A stretch of 64,000 bases of DNA from VAZQ01 sp963739385 (GCA_963739385.1 CAVUAI010000034.1:62001-126000), one strand, 5' to 3'. Counted from the first letter of the stretch, positions 27,134-36,911 are shown. Numbers and translations are program-made. The notes: generated by a model not told the origin, from the sequence alone.

Positions 27134-27672
27134 TGACGCTGTCGCCCGCACGCTCCGGTGCGTCGACGCCGCCGGCGCCCGATGTCGGATCGCGCGCGTT
27201 CACCTTGTCCGATTGCGAGCAATTTCTCATTCATGAAGCGCGCCTGCTTGACGAAGGCCGCTTCGAACAGTGGCTGGATCTGTTCACCGCCGATGCCTGG
27301 TACTGGGTGCCCTCGCAGCCTGGCCAGGACAACCCGCGCGATACGGTCTCGCTGATCTATGATGATCGCCGGTTGCTTGAGACGCGCGTGCGCCGGCTCG
27401 CGAGTCCGCGCATCTATTCGCAGGAGCCCAGATCGCGGACGAGCCGGATGATCGGCAACGTGACGATCGAAGAGATGGCTGCGGGAGGGCGGGCGTGCAC
27501 CGTTCGCTCCAAGTGTCAGCTCGTGGAATACCGCAGAGAAGCCCAGCGCATCTTTGCCGGCACGTGTTTTCACCGTCTGGTGCAAGCAGAGAATGGCATT
27601 CGAATTGCTTGGAAGCGCGTCGACCTCGTGAATTGCGATGCCCCCCATGAGGGACTGGTGGTGCCGTTCTAG
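27130..27672 (+). CDS. Rieske dioxygenase beta subunit
   Basis: A 180-residue small subunit of the SnoaL/NTF2-like fold that stabilises the alpha3beta3 oxygenase. Family features: EQFLIHEARLLDEGRFEQWL, DAWYWVPSQ, RLLETRVRRLASPRIYSQEP and a final IAWKRVDLVNCDA. AGAGGT lies just before two tandem ATGs (27130 and 27133) overlapping the alpha stop. The pairing confirms a two-subunit hydroxylase. Confidence 0.92.
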   Translation: MMTLSPARSGASTPPAPDVGSRAFTLSDCEQFLIHEARLLDEGRFEQWLDLFTADAWYWVPSQPGQDNPRDTVSLIYDDRRLLETRVRRLASPRIYSQEPRSRTSRMIGNVTIEEMAAGGRACTVRSKCQLVEYRREAQRIFAGTCFHRLVQAENGIRIAWKRVDLVNCDAPHEGLVVPF

Positions 27673-27704
27673 ATCCGAGGAATCCCTGCCCAGGAGAGAC
27701 TGCC

Positions 27705-28706
27705 ATGCGCATTTTGAGCATGAAGGATATCCGTAAAGCCTCGTTCGGCGTCGCGGCCGGATTGGTGCTGGGGACGGTCCTTACGGCAGCATCTGCGGCC
27801 GCAGCCGCCGAGGCGGTGACTTACCTGTTTCCGGCTCCGCCCATCCTCCCGGCGTTCGGACCGATCCAGCTTGCCAAGGGCAAGGGTTATTTCACCGCGG
27901 CCGGGATCGACGTGAGCTTTGCTGTCGGCCGCGGTGGCGTGGACGTGGCAAAGCAGGTGGGCGCGGGCAACGCGCCACTCGGCGGCATCGTCGCCGATGG
28001 ACCGATCATGGTCCGCCAGAACGGTGTGCCCATCAAGATCGCCGCCATGTTCGGCGGCAAGGGCTTCATGCAGCTCGTGGTGCGGGAGGACTCCGGCATC
28101 ACCAAGCCGAGCGACCTCAAGGGCAAGACGATCTCGGTCATGTCGTTTCAGGATACGACGTTTTATGCGCTGCTCGGATTGCTGGCGAGCGCGGGGCTCA
28201 AGCAGGAGGACGTGAATATCCAATCCGCCGGTCCGAGCGGCGTCTGGGAGTTCGTCGCCACCGGCAAGGCTGCCGGCATGGCGGGCGTCCCGGACTGGAT
28301 ACCCCCGGTGCAGGCGGCCGGTGTGAAGGTGAGGGTGATCCCGACGGACGAGTTTTTCCCCCACATGGCCCAGGCGATCGGGGTATCCGACCAGGTCATC
28401 AGGGACCGGCCCGAACTCGTCCGCAAGTTCGTCCAGGCGGCCTTGCGCGGCATGAAGGACATCATGGACGACACGGACAAGGCGGCCGAGGATTTCGTGA
28501 CTTTCGTTCCCGAATGGAAGGGCAAGGAAGGCGCGATCAAGGGAACGTTCCGCTACTACGCCACCCTGGTCTATCCCGGTCAGCGCCAGCTCGGCGAGGT
28601 CAACGTGGAGCGCCTCGCGCACCTGCAGGACTTCTACCTCGCGAAGGGGATCATCCAGAAGAAGTCGCCGCTCGAGGAGCTCTACACCAACGAGTTCATC
28701 AGATAG
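27705..28706 (+). CDS. NMT1/THI5-like ABC transporter substrate-binding protein
   Basis: A 333-residue periplasmic binding protein. The signal peptide has hydrophobic residues 13-36 ending AASAAAAAEA. The mature protein shows FGPIQLAKGKGYFTAAGIDV, the SDLKGKTISVMS loop and DRPELVRKFVQAALRGMKD, typical of NitT/TauT-family receptors. AGGAGAG precedes the ATG, 32 bases after the dioxygenase beta stop, so it is probably co-transcribed. The context suggests uptake of the aromatic substrate, but no permease genes follow. Confidence 0.85.
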   Translation: MRILSMKDIRKASFGVAAGLVLGTVLTAASAAAAAEAVTYLFPAPPILPAFGPIQLAKGKGYFTAAGIDVSFAVGRGGVDVAKQVGAGNAPLGGIVADGPIMVRQNGVPIKIAAMFGGKGFMQLVVREDSGITKPSDLKGKTISVMSFQDTTFYALLGLLASAGLKQEDVNIQSAGPSGVWEFVATGKAAGMAGVPDWIPPVQAAGVKVRVIPTDEFFPHMAQAIGVSDQVIRDRPELVRKFVQAALRGMKDIMDDTDKAAEDFVTFVPEWKGKEGAIKGTFRYYATLVYPGQRQLGEVNVERLAHLQDFYLAKGIIQKKSPLEELYTNEFIR

Positions 28707-29035
28707 CTGCCGAGGAGAGCGGGCGGCGATTTGGGGTCAGGGGCTCCCGCCATAGCCCAATTCGCATAAGAGATATTATGGAACATCTACGGATGAGCCC
28801 GACAGGCGGCGACAACTGGGGCGGCCTTTGCCAATTCGCGGCATCACCGCTCGTCCAGCCACGGGTTGAGAGCGAGCCTTGGCGGCATTGGCCTCCGGGA
28901 TTACACGAAGAGCCGTCGCCAATACGTTGATCTGGCAAGATAATGCGCCCGACTTCCGCGTCATGGCCCCGCGAGGCTGAAAGCTGAAATTAGGAAGTTG
29001 CGTCTCGGCTTAACTGAAGTTTCTCCCACATCACT
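28707..29035. other. 329-base gap without a convincing gene
   Basis: Between a plus-strand binding-protein gene and the convergent minus-strand MBL gene. Short open frames exist on both strands, but none has a ribosome site or family resemblance. No T-tailed hairpin was found. The sequence is somewhat richer in A/T near 28775 and 28990-29030. Confidence 0.6.
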
Positions 29036-29848
29036 TCAGATGAGCTCGTTGCTTGGTATTTCGAACGTCATCCCGTCGAACGCAGGCTCGACATGGGGCG
29101 GCAGCCTGGTCCGCAGCTCGTCGTAGTCGAGATCGCTGTGGAGGTTGGTCAGGATCGCGCGGGCGGGCTTGATGCGCGCGATCCAGGCGAGGGCATCATC
29201 GACGCTGAAATGGCTGGGATGGGGGTGGTAGCGGAGCGCGTCCACGACCCAGACGTCGGTACTCGCGAGCGCCGCCACGCTGGCATCGGGCAAGCCGCTG
29301 AGGTCGCAGGAATAGACCAGGCCACCGAAGCGAAACCCCAGGGAGGCAATCGGGCCGTGCTCCTGCAGGATGGGCAGGGCGGTGATCGGGCCACCCTCCC
29401 CCTCGACGATCACCTGGCGGCCTGGCTCCAGCCGGTGCTCGGTCACGATCGGCGGATATTCGCTGCCGGGCGGCGACCGGAAGCAATAATCGAAGCGGGT
29501 GTGCAATACCTTCGATGTCTCCTCGTCGAGGTAGACGTCGACCCGGCGGCGGCGGTGAAGGAACAGCCCGCGCAGGTCGTCGATGCCATGGGTGTGGTCG
29601 GCGTGTTCATGGGTGAAGAGCACCGCGTCGAGCCAATCGACCTCGGCCTCGAGCAGCTGCTCGCGCAAGTCGGGCGAGGTATCGACCAGCACGCGGGTGA
29701 CGCCCGCTCCGTTATGCCGTTCCACCAGCAGCGATGTGCGCCGGCGGCGGTTCCTGGGATTGCTCGGATTGCAGGCGCCCCAACCGAGCGCTGGCCGGGG
29801 AACGCCGCCGGAGGAGCCGGAGCCGAGGATCGTAAACTTCACAGTCAT
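29036..29848 (-). CDS. MBL-fold metallohydrolase, PhnP/phosphodiesterase type
   Basis: A metallo-beta-lactamase-fold hydrolase of about 270 residues. The N-terminal hallmark is FTILGSGSSGGVPRPALGWG with ACNPSNPRNRRRRTS. The metal site is FTHEHADHTHGIDDLR. Later His/Asp ligands lie in the ILQEHG and SCDLSGLP regions and NLHSDLDYDEL. This form usually acts on cyclic phosphates or related small esters. ATG at 29848 is preferred (MTVKFTILG) over a GTG 15 bases upstream. It is the last gene of the metG-tatD-MBL run. Confidence 0.9.
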   Translation of the reverse strand: MTVKFTILGSGSSGGVPRPALGWGACNPSNPRNRRRRTSLLVERHNGAGVTRVLVDTSPDLREQLLEAEVDWLDAVLFTHEHADHTHGIDDLRGLFLHRRRRVDVYLDEETSKVLHTRFDYCFRSPPGSEYPPIVTEHRLEPGRQVIVEGEGGPITALPILQEHGPIASLGFRFGGLVYSCDLSGLPDASVAALASTDVWVVDALRYHPHPSHFSVDDALAWIARIKPARAILTNLHSDLDYDELRTRLPPHVEPAFDGMTFEIPSNELI

Positions 29849-29859
29849 GTGGTTCGCGT

Positions 29860-30678
29860 TCACGCTTGCGCCGGCTGCGGCGAGGTCTGCGTGCTGGCCC
29901 CCTGGCGCGGAACCTTGCGGAAGAGACGAAAGAAATTCTCGGTCGTCTGCCGCGCGATTTCGTCGATCGACACCTCGCGCGCCGCCGCAAGAACCTTGGC
30001 GGTCTCGACCACATAGGCCGGCTCGTTGCGCCTGCCGCGATGGCTGCCGGGCGCCAGATATGGCGCATCGGTCTCCACCAGAATCCGATCGGCCGGCAGG
30101 CCGCGCGCGATCGCGCGCAGCTCGTCCGACTTCTTGAAGGTCAGGATCCCGGTGAACGAGATGAACAGGCCGAGTGCGATCGCCCGTTGTGCGAGATCAT
30201 GGCCGCCGGTGAAGCAATGCAGCACCGCCGGGAAGGCGCCCTTCCCCGTTTCCGCCTCCAGTATTTGGGCCATGTCGTCGTCGGCCTCACGCGAATGAAT
30301 GACAAGCGGCAGGCCGGTCGCGCGCGCGGCGGCAATGTGGTTGCGCAAGCCCTGGGCCTGGGCGTCGCGCGGGCTGAGATCGTAGTGATAATCGAGCCCG
30401 GCCTCGCCGATCGCCACCACCTTGGGATGGTGCGTGCGACCGATGAGGTCGTCAGTGGTGACGTCGAGCTCCTCATGGGCGTTGTGCGGATGGGTGCCGA
30501 CCGAGCAGTAGACGTCGTGGAACCGCTCGGCGATGGCGAGCACCTGGGCTTGCTGCTTGACGCGGGTGGAGATGGTGACGATACGCGCGACACCGGCCGT
30601 CCGGGCGCGCCCGAGAACAGCATCGAGCTCGTCCGCGAAGTCGGGAAAATCGAGATGACAATGGCTGTCGACCAGCAT
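29860..30678 (-). CDS. tatD: TatD family metal-dependent deoxyribonuclease
   Basis: A 272-residue TIM-barrel hydrolase. Metal ligands are visible as DSHCHLDF at the N-terminus, GEAGLDYHYD, LVIHSREADDD, LHCFTGG and the terminal VETDAPYLAPG. The ATG overlaps the metG stop by one base (TGATG). The gene order metG-tatD-MBL is conserved in Hyphomicrobiales. Confidence 0.94.
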   Translation of the reverse strand: MLVDSHCHLDFPDFADELDAVLGRARTAGVARIVTISTRVKQQAQVLAIAERFHDVYCSVGTHPHNAHEELDVTTDDLIGRTHHPKVVAIGEAGLDYHYDLSPRDAQAQGLRNHIAAARATGLPLVIHSREADDDMAQILEAETGKGAFPAVLHCFTGGHDLAQRAIALGLFISFTGILTFKKSDELRAIARGLPADRILVETDAPYLAPGSHRGRRNEPAYVVETAKVLAAAREVSIDEIARQTTENFFRLFRKVPRQGASTQTSPQPAQA

Positions 30679-32240
30679 CAGGCCTGCGCGCTCCCTTCGC
30701 TGTCGACATAGCGGGGAAAGACCGGCGTCGGCGGCGGCAGCGCCGAGCCGGCGGCAATCCGGCGCGTGCCACCGAGCTCGCTGAACTGTCGCTGGTCTTC
30801 CGGGATGGCAAGCAGGTCGAGCAGCCTGGCGGCAGAACCCGGCATGAAGGGCTGGGCAAGGATCGACACCTGCCGCAGCACCTCGGCGGTGACGTAGAGC
30901 ACCGTGCCCTGGCGCGCCGGATCGCTCTTGGCGAGCGCCCACGGCGCCTCGCCGGCGAAATAGCGGTTGGCCTCGGCGACCACGGCCCAGACCGCATTGA
31001 GCACTTGGTGGAGCTGCTGCGTCTTCATGGCCTCGCGCCCCTTGCCAATCATACCGTCGGCCAGCGCCAGCAGCGACTTGTCGGCGTCGGAGAACGCGCC
31101 CGGCTGCGGCAGCACGCCGCCGAGCTGCCGCGCGACCATGGTCAGCGAGCGCTGCGCCAGATTACCGAGGTCATTGGCGAGGTCGGCGTTGATGCGGTTG
31201 ACAATCGCCTCCAGGCTGTAGTTGCCGTCCTGGCCGAATGGCACTTCACGCAGAAAGAAGTAACGCAGCTGGTCGACGCCGTAGGCGTCGACCAGTGCGA
31301 TTGGATCGACGACGTTGCCAACCGATTTCGACATCTTCTCGCCGCGGTTGAACAAGAACCCGTGCGAGAAGATGCGGCGCGGCACCTCTACCCCCGCCGA
31401 CATGAGAAAGGCAGGCCAGTAGACTGCGTGGAAGCGCACGATGTCCTTGCCGATCACGTGCAGGTCCGCGGGCCAGTAATGCTGGAACCGCGGGCTGTCC
31501 GTATCCGGGTAACCGACAGCGGTGATGTAGTTGGTAAGGGCATCGACCCACACATACATCACATGCTTCGAATTGCCCGGCACTTTGACGCCCCAATCGA
31601 AGGTCGTGCGCGAGATCGAAAGATCCTGCAGGCCGCCTTTGACGAAGCTCATGACCTCGTTGAGGCGTTCCCGCGGCAACACGTAGTCGGGATGTTTGGC
31701 GTAGAGATCGAGCAGTTTCTGCTGGTAGGCGGAGAGCCGGAAGAAATAGCTCTCCTCCTCGACCCATTCGACCGGCGTGCCTTGCGGGCCGATCCGCTCG
31801 CCGCGTTCGTCTAGCCTGGTCTCGTCCTCGTCGTAATACGCTTCATCGCGCACCGAGTACCAGCCGGAATACTTGCCGAGATAGATATCGCCCGCCGCTT
31901 CCATGCGCTCCCAGATTCCGACCGAGGCGCGATGATGGCGTTCCTCGGTGGTGCGGATGAACTCGTCGTTCGAGCAGTTGAGACGCTCGACCATCGCCTT
32001 GAAGAGCGGGACGTTGCGCTCGACCAGCTGCTGCGGCGTGAGCTTCTCTCTTGCCGCCGTCTGCAGCATCTTGATGCCGTGCTCGTCGGTGCCGGTCAGG
32101 AACAGCACGTCGTAGCCGTCGAGCCGCATGAAGCGGGCGATCGCGTCGGTCGCGATCGCTTCATAGGCGTGGCCGATGTGAGGGGGCCCGTTGGGATAGG
32201 CGATGGCCGTGGTGAGATAGTAGCGGGGCTTGTCAGCCAT
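30678..32240 (-). CDS. metG: Methionyl-tRNA synthetase
   Basis: A class I aminoacyl-tRNA synthetase of 520 residues. The HIGH motif is in AYPNGPPHIGHAYE and the KMSKS motif in NRGEKMSKSVGNVVDP. The anticodon-binding helical domain follows, and there is no C-terminal tRNA-binding (Trbp111) domain. ATG at 32240 gives MADKPRYYLTT. The open frame continues upstream without a better start. A 163-base gap separates it from holB. Confidence 0.96.
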   Translation of the reverse strand: MADKPRYYLTTAIAYPNGPPHIGHAYEAIATDAIARFMRLDGYDVLFLTGTDEHGIKMLQTAAREKLTPQQLVERNVPLFKAMVERLNCSNDEFIRTTEERHHRASVGIWERMEAAGDIYLGKYSGWYSVRDEAYYDEDETRLDERGERIGPQGTPVEWVEEESYFFRLSAYQQKLLDLYAKHPDYVLPRERLNEVMSFVKGGLQDLSISRTTFDWGVKVPGNSKHVMYVWVDALTNYITAVGYPDTDSPRFQHYWPADLHVIGKDIVRFHAVYWPAFLMSAGVEVPRRIFSHGFLFNRGEKMSKSVGNVVDPIALVDAYGVDQLRYFFLREVPFGQDGNYSLEAIVNRINADLANDLGNLAQRSLTMVARQLGGVLPQPGAFSDADKSLLALADGMIGKGREAMKTQQLHQVLNAVWAVVAEANRYFAGEAPWALAKSDPARQGTVLYVTAEVLRQVSILAQPFMPGSAARLLDLLAIPEDQRQFSELGGTRRIAAGSALPPPTPVFPRYVDSEGSAQA

Positions 32241-32403
32241 CGAATGCACCAGGAGTGACGTCTGCTCGTGTCGGCTATCGGTACCACCGGATTTGTCGCG
32301 ACGCGTGGTACACGCTGCGCAACAGGCGACCAGGCCTGCAACGGCGGTCAATCCAAAGACATGCATGGCCGGGACGGGGCCCGGCCATGCCGAGCCATAG
32401 GTA

Positions 32404-33438
32404 TCAACGGCGCGCGGCCTCGGCAAGCCAGCCGAATACGTTGAAAACCAGCGGCTTGCGCTCGAGATTGAACTCGGCGGCGTCGCGCGCCGCGAGGTTG
32501 ACCCGCTCCCAGACCTCGGCGACGCGCGCCAGCCCGGCGGCGTCCAGTCCGGCCGTCAGACGAGCCGAGAGCCACGCATTCACGGTGTCGACGAAGGCGG
32601 CGAGGGTCGCCGGGTCGGTGCCGTAGAGCCGGTCGCCGAGTGCATGCAGCGCGCGCGGGTCGATCGCCGGCAGACCCTCGAGCAGGGCCGAGATCCGATT
32701 GCGCAGTTCCAGCGCGTCGCCGTTCAGATATGCGAGGGCCCGTTGTACGCTGCCCTCCGCCGCCGCAGCCGCCGCGGCCACATCGGGGTCGTCGGGCATT
32801 TTGCCGATCGCGGCGGCAGCGGCATACGCCACATCGGTCGCGGAAAGCGGGCGCAACGCAAGCGTCCGGCAGCGGGAGCGGATGGTCGGCAATACCCGCG
32901 CCGCCGAATGGTTTACCAGCAGCAGCGCCGCGCGCCGCGGCGGCTCTTCCAGCACTTTGAGCAAGGCGTTGGCGCCCTCCCGGTTGAGCTCGTCGACGGA
33001 GTCCACGATGACAACCCGCCAACCGCCCTCCGCGGGTGTCGAACCGAAGAACGTCACCGTCCGGCGCACGTCATCGACCTGGATATCCTGCCGCAACTTG
33101 CCGGTCTTTTCATTGATCGTGCGCTCGAGCACCAGCAGATCACCCTGCCCCTGCGCCGCGATACGCCGCGCCACCGGGTGATCGGCATCCACGTCGAGGG
33201 ATGTCGCGCATTGCACCGAAGACGCATCCGGATCCGGGTGGGCAAGAATGAAACGCGCCATGCGATATGCAAGCGTGGCCTTTCCGATTCCGGCCGGCCC
33301 CCCGATCAACCAGGCGTGGGCGAAACGGCCGCTGCGATAGGACGCCAGCAACGCGCCCTCCGCCTCGCGGTGCCCGTACAGGCAGGTGGTTTCGCGCGGA
33401 GGCCGCGTTTCGATACCGTCGTCGTCGGACGCGCTCAC
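32404..33438 (-). CDS. holB: DNA polymerase III subunit delta'
   Basis: A clamp-loader subunit of 344 residues. The AAA+ P-loop region is LIGGPAGIGKATLAYRMARF. The delta'/gamma family SRC motif is in PTIRSRCRTLALRP, and VVIVDSVDELNREGANALLK marks the Walker B region. No zinc-finger cysteines are seen, as in many alphaproteobacterial delta' proteins. The start is GTG at 33438, overlapping the tmk stop as GTGA. C-terminal helices end RKPLVFNVFGWLAEAAR. Confidence 0.93.
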   Translation of the reverse strand: MSASDDDGIETRPPRETTCLYGHREAEGALLASYRSGRFAHAWLIGGPAGIGKATLAYRMARFILAHPDPDASSVQCATSLDVDADHPVARRIAAQGQGDLLVLERTINEKTGKLRQDIQVDDVRRTVTFFGSTPAEGGWRVVIVDSVDELNREGANALLKVLEEPPRRAALLLVNHSAARVLPTIRSRCRTLALRPLSATDVAYAAAAAIGKMPDDPDVAAAAAAAEGSVQRALAYLNGDALELRNRISALLEGLPAIDPRALHALGDRLYGTDPATLAAFVDTVNAWLSARLTAGLDAAGLARVAEVWERVNLAARDAAEFNLERKPLVFNVFGWLAEAARR

Positions 33439-34103
33439 GATGCGGCGCCTGCGGGCAGCGTGGCATTGGCCCGGGAATTGAGGCGGTCGCTGACCGTGTT
33501 CCAAATGCGCTCGGCCACGGCGGGTTTCGGCATGGTGGCATCGATCAGCACGCAGCGGTCCGGCTCTTCGAGTGCGAGGTGTCGGAACGCATCGCGCAGT
33601 GTTTCATGAAAGACGCGTGATTCCGCCTCGAAGCGGTCGGCAACGCCGTCGCCGCGCCGCTTGCCGGCGCGCGCAAGCCCGACCTCGGCCGGCACGTCGA
33701 GCATGAAAGTAAGATCGGGCGTGAGGTTACCAACCGTCACCCGCTCGAGGGCGCGAATGAAGCGCGGGTCGAGACGCCCGAGAATGCCCTGGTAGACTCG
33801 GGTCGAATCAATAAAGCGGTCACAGACGACCCAAGTGCCCTGGGCGAGGGCGGGCTCGATCGTGTTCTGCAGGTGATCGGCACGCGCGGCGGCGAACAGC
33901 AGCGCCTCGGTCTCCACACCGAGCGGTTCTGCCACGCCCGAGAGCAAAACATGGCGGATCACTTCGGCGCCGGGCGAGCCTCCGGGCTCGCGCGTAAGCA
34001 CGACGCCGATCCCAAGTTTGCTGAGGCGATCCGCCAGCAAAGTCGAATGGGTCGACTTGCCGGTGCCTTCGCCGCCTTCGAACGTGATAAAGCGTCCACG
34101 CAT
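33435..34103 (-). CDS. tmk: Thymidylate kinase
   Basis: This phosphorylates dTMP to dTDP. The P-loop is FEGGEGTGKSTHS at residue 8 onwards, the DR motif is VVCDRFIDST and the lid is RAGKRRGDG. It has 222 residues. ATG at 34103 gives MRGRFITFEGG; the longer frame upstream has no homology-like sequence. It lies between dacA and holB, in the usual order. Confidence 0.95.
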   Translation of the reverse strand: MRGRFITFEGGEGTGKSTHSTLLADRLSKLGIGVVLTREPGGSPGAEVIRHVLLSGVAEPLGVETEALLFAAARADHLQNTIEPALAQGTWVVCDRFIDSTRVYQGILGRLDPRFIRALERVTVGNLTPDLTFMLDVPAEVGLARAGKRRGDGVADRFEAESRVFHETLRDAFRHLALEEPDRCVLIDATMPKPAVAERIWNTVSDRLNSRANATLPAGAAS

Positions 34104-34263
34104 TGAATCACTCGCGGCCCTTGGCTTTCTTATAGCGGCTCCCCTGCATGCGAAAAAGACCGCCGGGAGCGCCGCAAACGCCGCGTCTTGGGAACGCAAT
34201 GCTGCGCAATCGAAAGATCGGCTCAGGAGAACGCGTGCGCCGGGGAGCCGGTGCAAAGCCGGT

Positions 34264-35508
34264 TCATGTCCCTGCTCCGCTGCCACCCAAGGCGCGCTGA
34301 AACCCGGCGCGGAACAGGCCCAGCACCAGCTCGGAGGCCGCATCGAAGGCGCGCTGGGACATGGAACCGGCGGCTACGCTTTCGGCCGCCTGCAGCGGGA
34401 CCTCAAGCACGACGAAGTCGCCGCGCCAGACCTTCAGCGTTCCGATTTTTTGCCCCTGCTGCACCGGCGCCGGCACCGGGCCGTTATAGACGACGCGCGC
34501 AATGATCTTCTCGCGCGTTGTACGCGGCACCATGAGCCGCACTTCCTTGCGCGCCATCAGCGCTACATGGCCCTTGTCGCCGCCGTAGATCTTGGCCTGC
34601 GCGATCTCCTGCCCGTCATTGAACAGAAGCGCGGATTGGAAATTGTGGAAGCCCCACTCAAGCAGTTTCTTGGCTTCGTCCGCGCGCTCCTTTTCCGACT
34701 TGAGCCCGTTGACGACGACGATCAGCCGCAAGCCGTTCTGCACCGCAGAACCGACGAGACCGTAGCCTGCTTCCTTGGTGAAACCGGTCTTGAGGCCGTC
34801 CGCCCCGATGTTCAGGTTGAGCAAAGGATTGCGGTTGTACTGCCGGATCTTATTCCAGGTGAATTCGCGCTCGCTGTAGAGCTTGTAGTATTCGGGATAG
34901 GTCTCGATGATGTGGCGCGCGAGCTTGGCGAGTTCGCGCGAGGTCATGAGCTGGCGCGGGTCGGGAAGCCCGTTCGAATTGCCGAAGGTCGACTTGGCCA
35001 GACCGATCTCGCGCGCGCGTTTGGTCAGCTGCTCTGCGAAGGCGAACTCGTTGCCGGAGATGCCCTCCGCCAGAGCGATACAGGCGTCGTTGGCCGACTG
35101 GATGATGACGCCGTGCAGCAGATCATCCACTGCCACGCGGCTGTGGATCGGGATGAACATGCTCGAGGTGCGCGAGGGCGCCCCGCCCCGGCGCCAGGCA
35201 TTGGTGCTGACGAGGAACTCGTCGGTCGGCTTGAGACGGCCTTGCTTGATTTCGTTGAACACGAATTCGGCGGTCATCAGCTTGGACAGGCTGGCCGGAG
35301 CAATGAGATCGTCGGCGGCCTTCTCGAACAGAACGCTGCCGCTGTCGGCCTCGATCAGGATCGCGTGGGGGGCGGCCGTCTGGTAGCCCTCGCTCGCCTT
35401 CGGCCCCGAGACAGGGTTGGGAGCGGCAAAAGCGGAAGCGACCGCGCAGCCGAGCACCGCGGCAGCGCCCCACCTGGCGAAGGACGACGGGATCACGCTC
35501 CCAAACAC
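34264..35508 (-). CDS. dacA: D-alanyl-D-alanine carboxypeptidase (PBP5/6 type)
   Basis: A penicillin-binding serine peptidase that trims peptidoglycan pentapeptides. The catalytic triad motifs are PASLSKLMT (SxxK), SANDAC (SxN) and GLKTGF (KTG), followed by a PBP5-like C-terminal beta domain. The N-terminal signal peptide spans SFARWGAAAVLGCAVASAFA. There is no ATG near the signal. GTG at 35508, with AGGA eight bases upstream, is chosen; GTG 35496 is an alternative. Length with this start is 414 residues. Confidence 0.92.
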   Translation of the reverse strand: MFGSVIPSSFARWGAAAVLGCAVASAFAAPNPVSGPKASEGYQTAAPHAILIEADSGSVLFEKAADDLIAPASLSKLMTAEFVFNEIKQGRLKPTDEFLVSTNAWRRGGAPSRTSSMFIPIHSRVAVDDLLHGVIIQSANDACIALAEGISGNEFAFAEQLTKRAREIGLAKSTFGNSNGLPDPRQLMTSRELAKLARHIIETYPEYYKLYSEREFTWNKIRQYNRNPLLNLNIGADGLKTGFTKEAGYGLVGSAVQNGLRLIVVVNGLKSEKERADEAKKLLEWGFHNFQSALLFNDGQEIAQAKIYGGDKGHVALMARKEVRLMVPRTTREKIIARVVYNGPVPAPVQQGQKIGTLKVWRGDFVVLEVPLQAAESVAAGSMSQRAFDAASELVLGLFRAGFQRALGGSGAGT

Positions 35509-35671
35509 GCGGATGTTCCTGATAGCGGCAAGCCCTGCGCGGCCGGGGACCGCGCGCCCTTCCCTGCCCCGCTCGTGCTTAGCAAGTTCCGCCTGCCTGA
35601 AGCAATGCCCTGTCGTCGTTGCCGGGAGGCGCGCCCTCCGGCCGCGGCCATGAGGCCTACCGTCGGCGTCG

Positions 35672-36571
35672 TCAGTAAAGTCCGCGGCCACTCATCAGCC
35701 CCAGCGCGCCGCCGTCATTGCGAACTGGAAAAAAGCTGAAGGTGGGTGCGGCGGGAGCTTCGGGCTGCGTCTCAGGCGGCGGTTCGGCTCGGACGTCCGC
35801 CGCCGACGCGGAGCGCATGCCAGCCTTCGCCAGTTGGCGGGGAGCAGCGGCGGCGGTCTTGGCGGTTGGCGCCGGGGCCGGGCGGCTGGACGCGCTGCTA
35901 AGCGCAAACTTGGGCTCCTGGGTCTCTTCCTTGGCCTCGTCCGCGGCAGGAAGAAATGGCTTGGCAGCCGCTACCATTACCTTCGAGGGCGCTGGTGCCG
36001 GCCCGCGCTCGCGCAGGGTTGCCATCAACATCTCGTCGTCGCTGCCGGTCATCGGCGCGCGTCCGACATATTCAACCCGCACTCGCGCGATCCCCTTGCT
36101 GTGAAACGCGAGGGCCTTGGCCGTCCCGATCGAGAGGTCGATGAGTCGGTCGCGGGTGTAGGGCCCACGGTCATTGACGCGGACGATGATCGAGCGGCCG
36201 TTCTCGAGGTTGGTCACGCGCGCGTAGCTCGGCAGCGGCATCGTGGGGTGCGCAGCCGAGATGCTGTGCATGTCGTAGACCTCGCCGTTGGCGGTTCGCC
36301 GCCCGTGGAAATCGCGTCCATACCAGGAAGCGACCCCCTCGGCGTGATACGACGGATTTTCATGCGGGACGTAGGTGCGGCCGTTGATGGTGTAGGGCTT
36401 GCCCACGCGATAGATGCCGCCGCCCTTGGGCACCGGCTCGCCCTCCTCAACCACCCGCGGGCTGTATTCCCTGTTGGCCCCCGAGCAATTCGCGAGCGCG
36501 AGGCAAGCAAGCGCCAGCGCCCCGGCGCGCGCGACCTCGAAAAAACCCGCGCCTGCAAGCTGGTGCCCCAT
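35672..36571 (-). CDS. rlpA: RlpA-like septal ring lytic transglycosylase lipoprotein
   Basis: A 299-residue lipoprotein with a double-psi beta-barrel domain. The lipobox is ACLALANC, with the lipid-modified Cys about 29 residues from the start. The barrel shows GVASWYGRDFHGRRTANGE and RSIIVRVNDRGPYTRDRLID, with the catalytic-type Asp. The rest is an Ala/Pro-rich low-complexity tail. No SPOR domain is present, so septal targeting would need another route. ATG 36571 is preferred because it places the signal peptide correctly; ATG 36598 is also possible. Confidence 0.88.
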   Translation of the reverse strand: MGHQLAGAGFFEVARAGALALACLALANCSGANREYSPRVVEEGEPVPKGGGIYRVGKPYTINGRTYVPHENPSYHAEGVASWYGRDFHGRRTANGEVYDMHSISAAHPTMPLPSYARVTNLENGRSIIVRVNDRGPYTRDRLIDLSIGTAKALAFHSKGIARVRVEYVGRAPMTGSDDEMLMATLRERGPAPAPSKVMVAAAKPFLPAADEAKEETQEPKFALSSASSRPAPAPTAKTAAAAPRQLAKAGMRSASAADVRAEPPPETQPEAPAAPTFSFFPVRNDGGALGLMSGRGLY

Positions 36572-36911
36572 CCGATCCCCGCGATCCCCTGCGGCCATAA
36601 CGCAGGTCGATCGCGGCAGGAATGCGGCCCCTGTATGCGGCAGTCCGGCCATACCCCGGATTCCTGCGCCACTGACGCAAGCGGGCAACACTGGCGCTGA
36701 AATTGGCGCCTGTCGCGGCCGTCCCCGGATGCACGGTCGTCGTCTCGGCCGGCGAAAAACGCGTACGAATCACCTCTTTAGCCGGCGCGAAGAATTCGAT
36801 TCGGGGTGCCTTGGAGTCCGGACAGCGAGCCCCCGACGCCAAGCACCGGCGGCGCACGATCCGGCCGTCGGCCGGTTCGTGCTGTCCTGGAGGCTCCGGC
36901 TCGAAACCGCG
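36572..36911. other. 340-base gap upstream of rlpA
   Basis: It lies between rlpA and the S1C-like gene, both on the minus strand, so it should hold the rlpA promoter. Examined for tRNA, hairpins and small genes on both strands; nothing convincing was found. The sequence keeps the high GC of its neighbours. Confidence 0.6.

Noticed and set aside
32241..32366. In-frame lipobox-like extension upstream of metG
   Set aside because: A secretion signal on a methionyl-tRNA synthetase makes no sense; ATG 32240 fits the family start.
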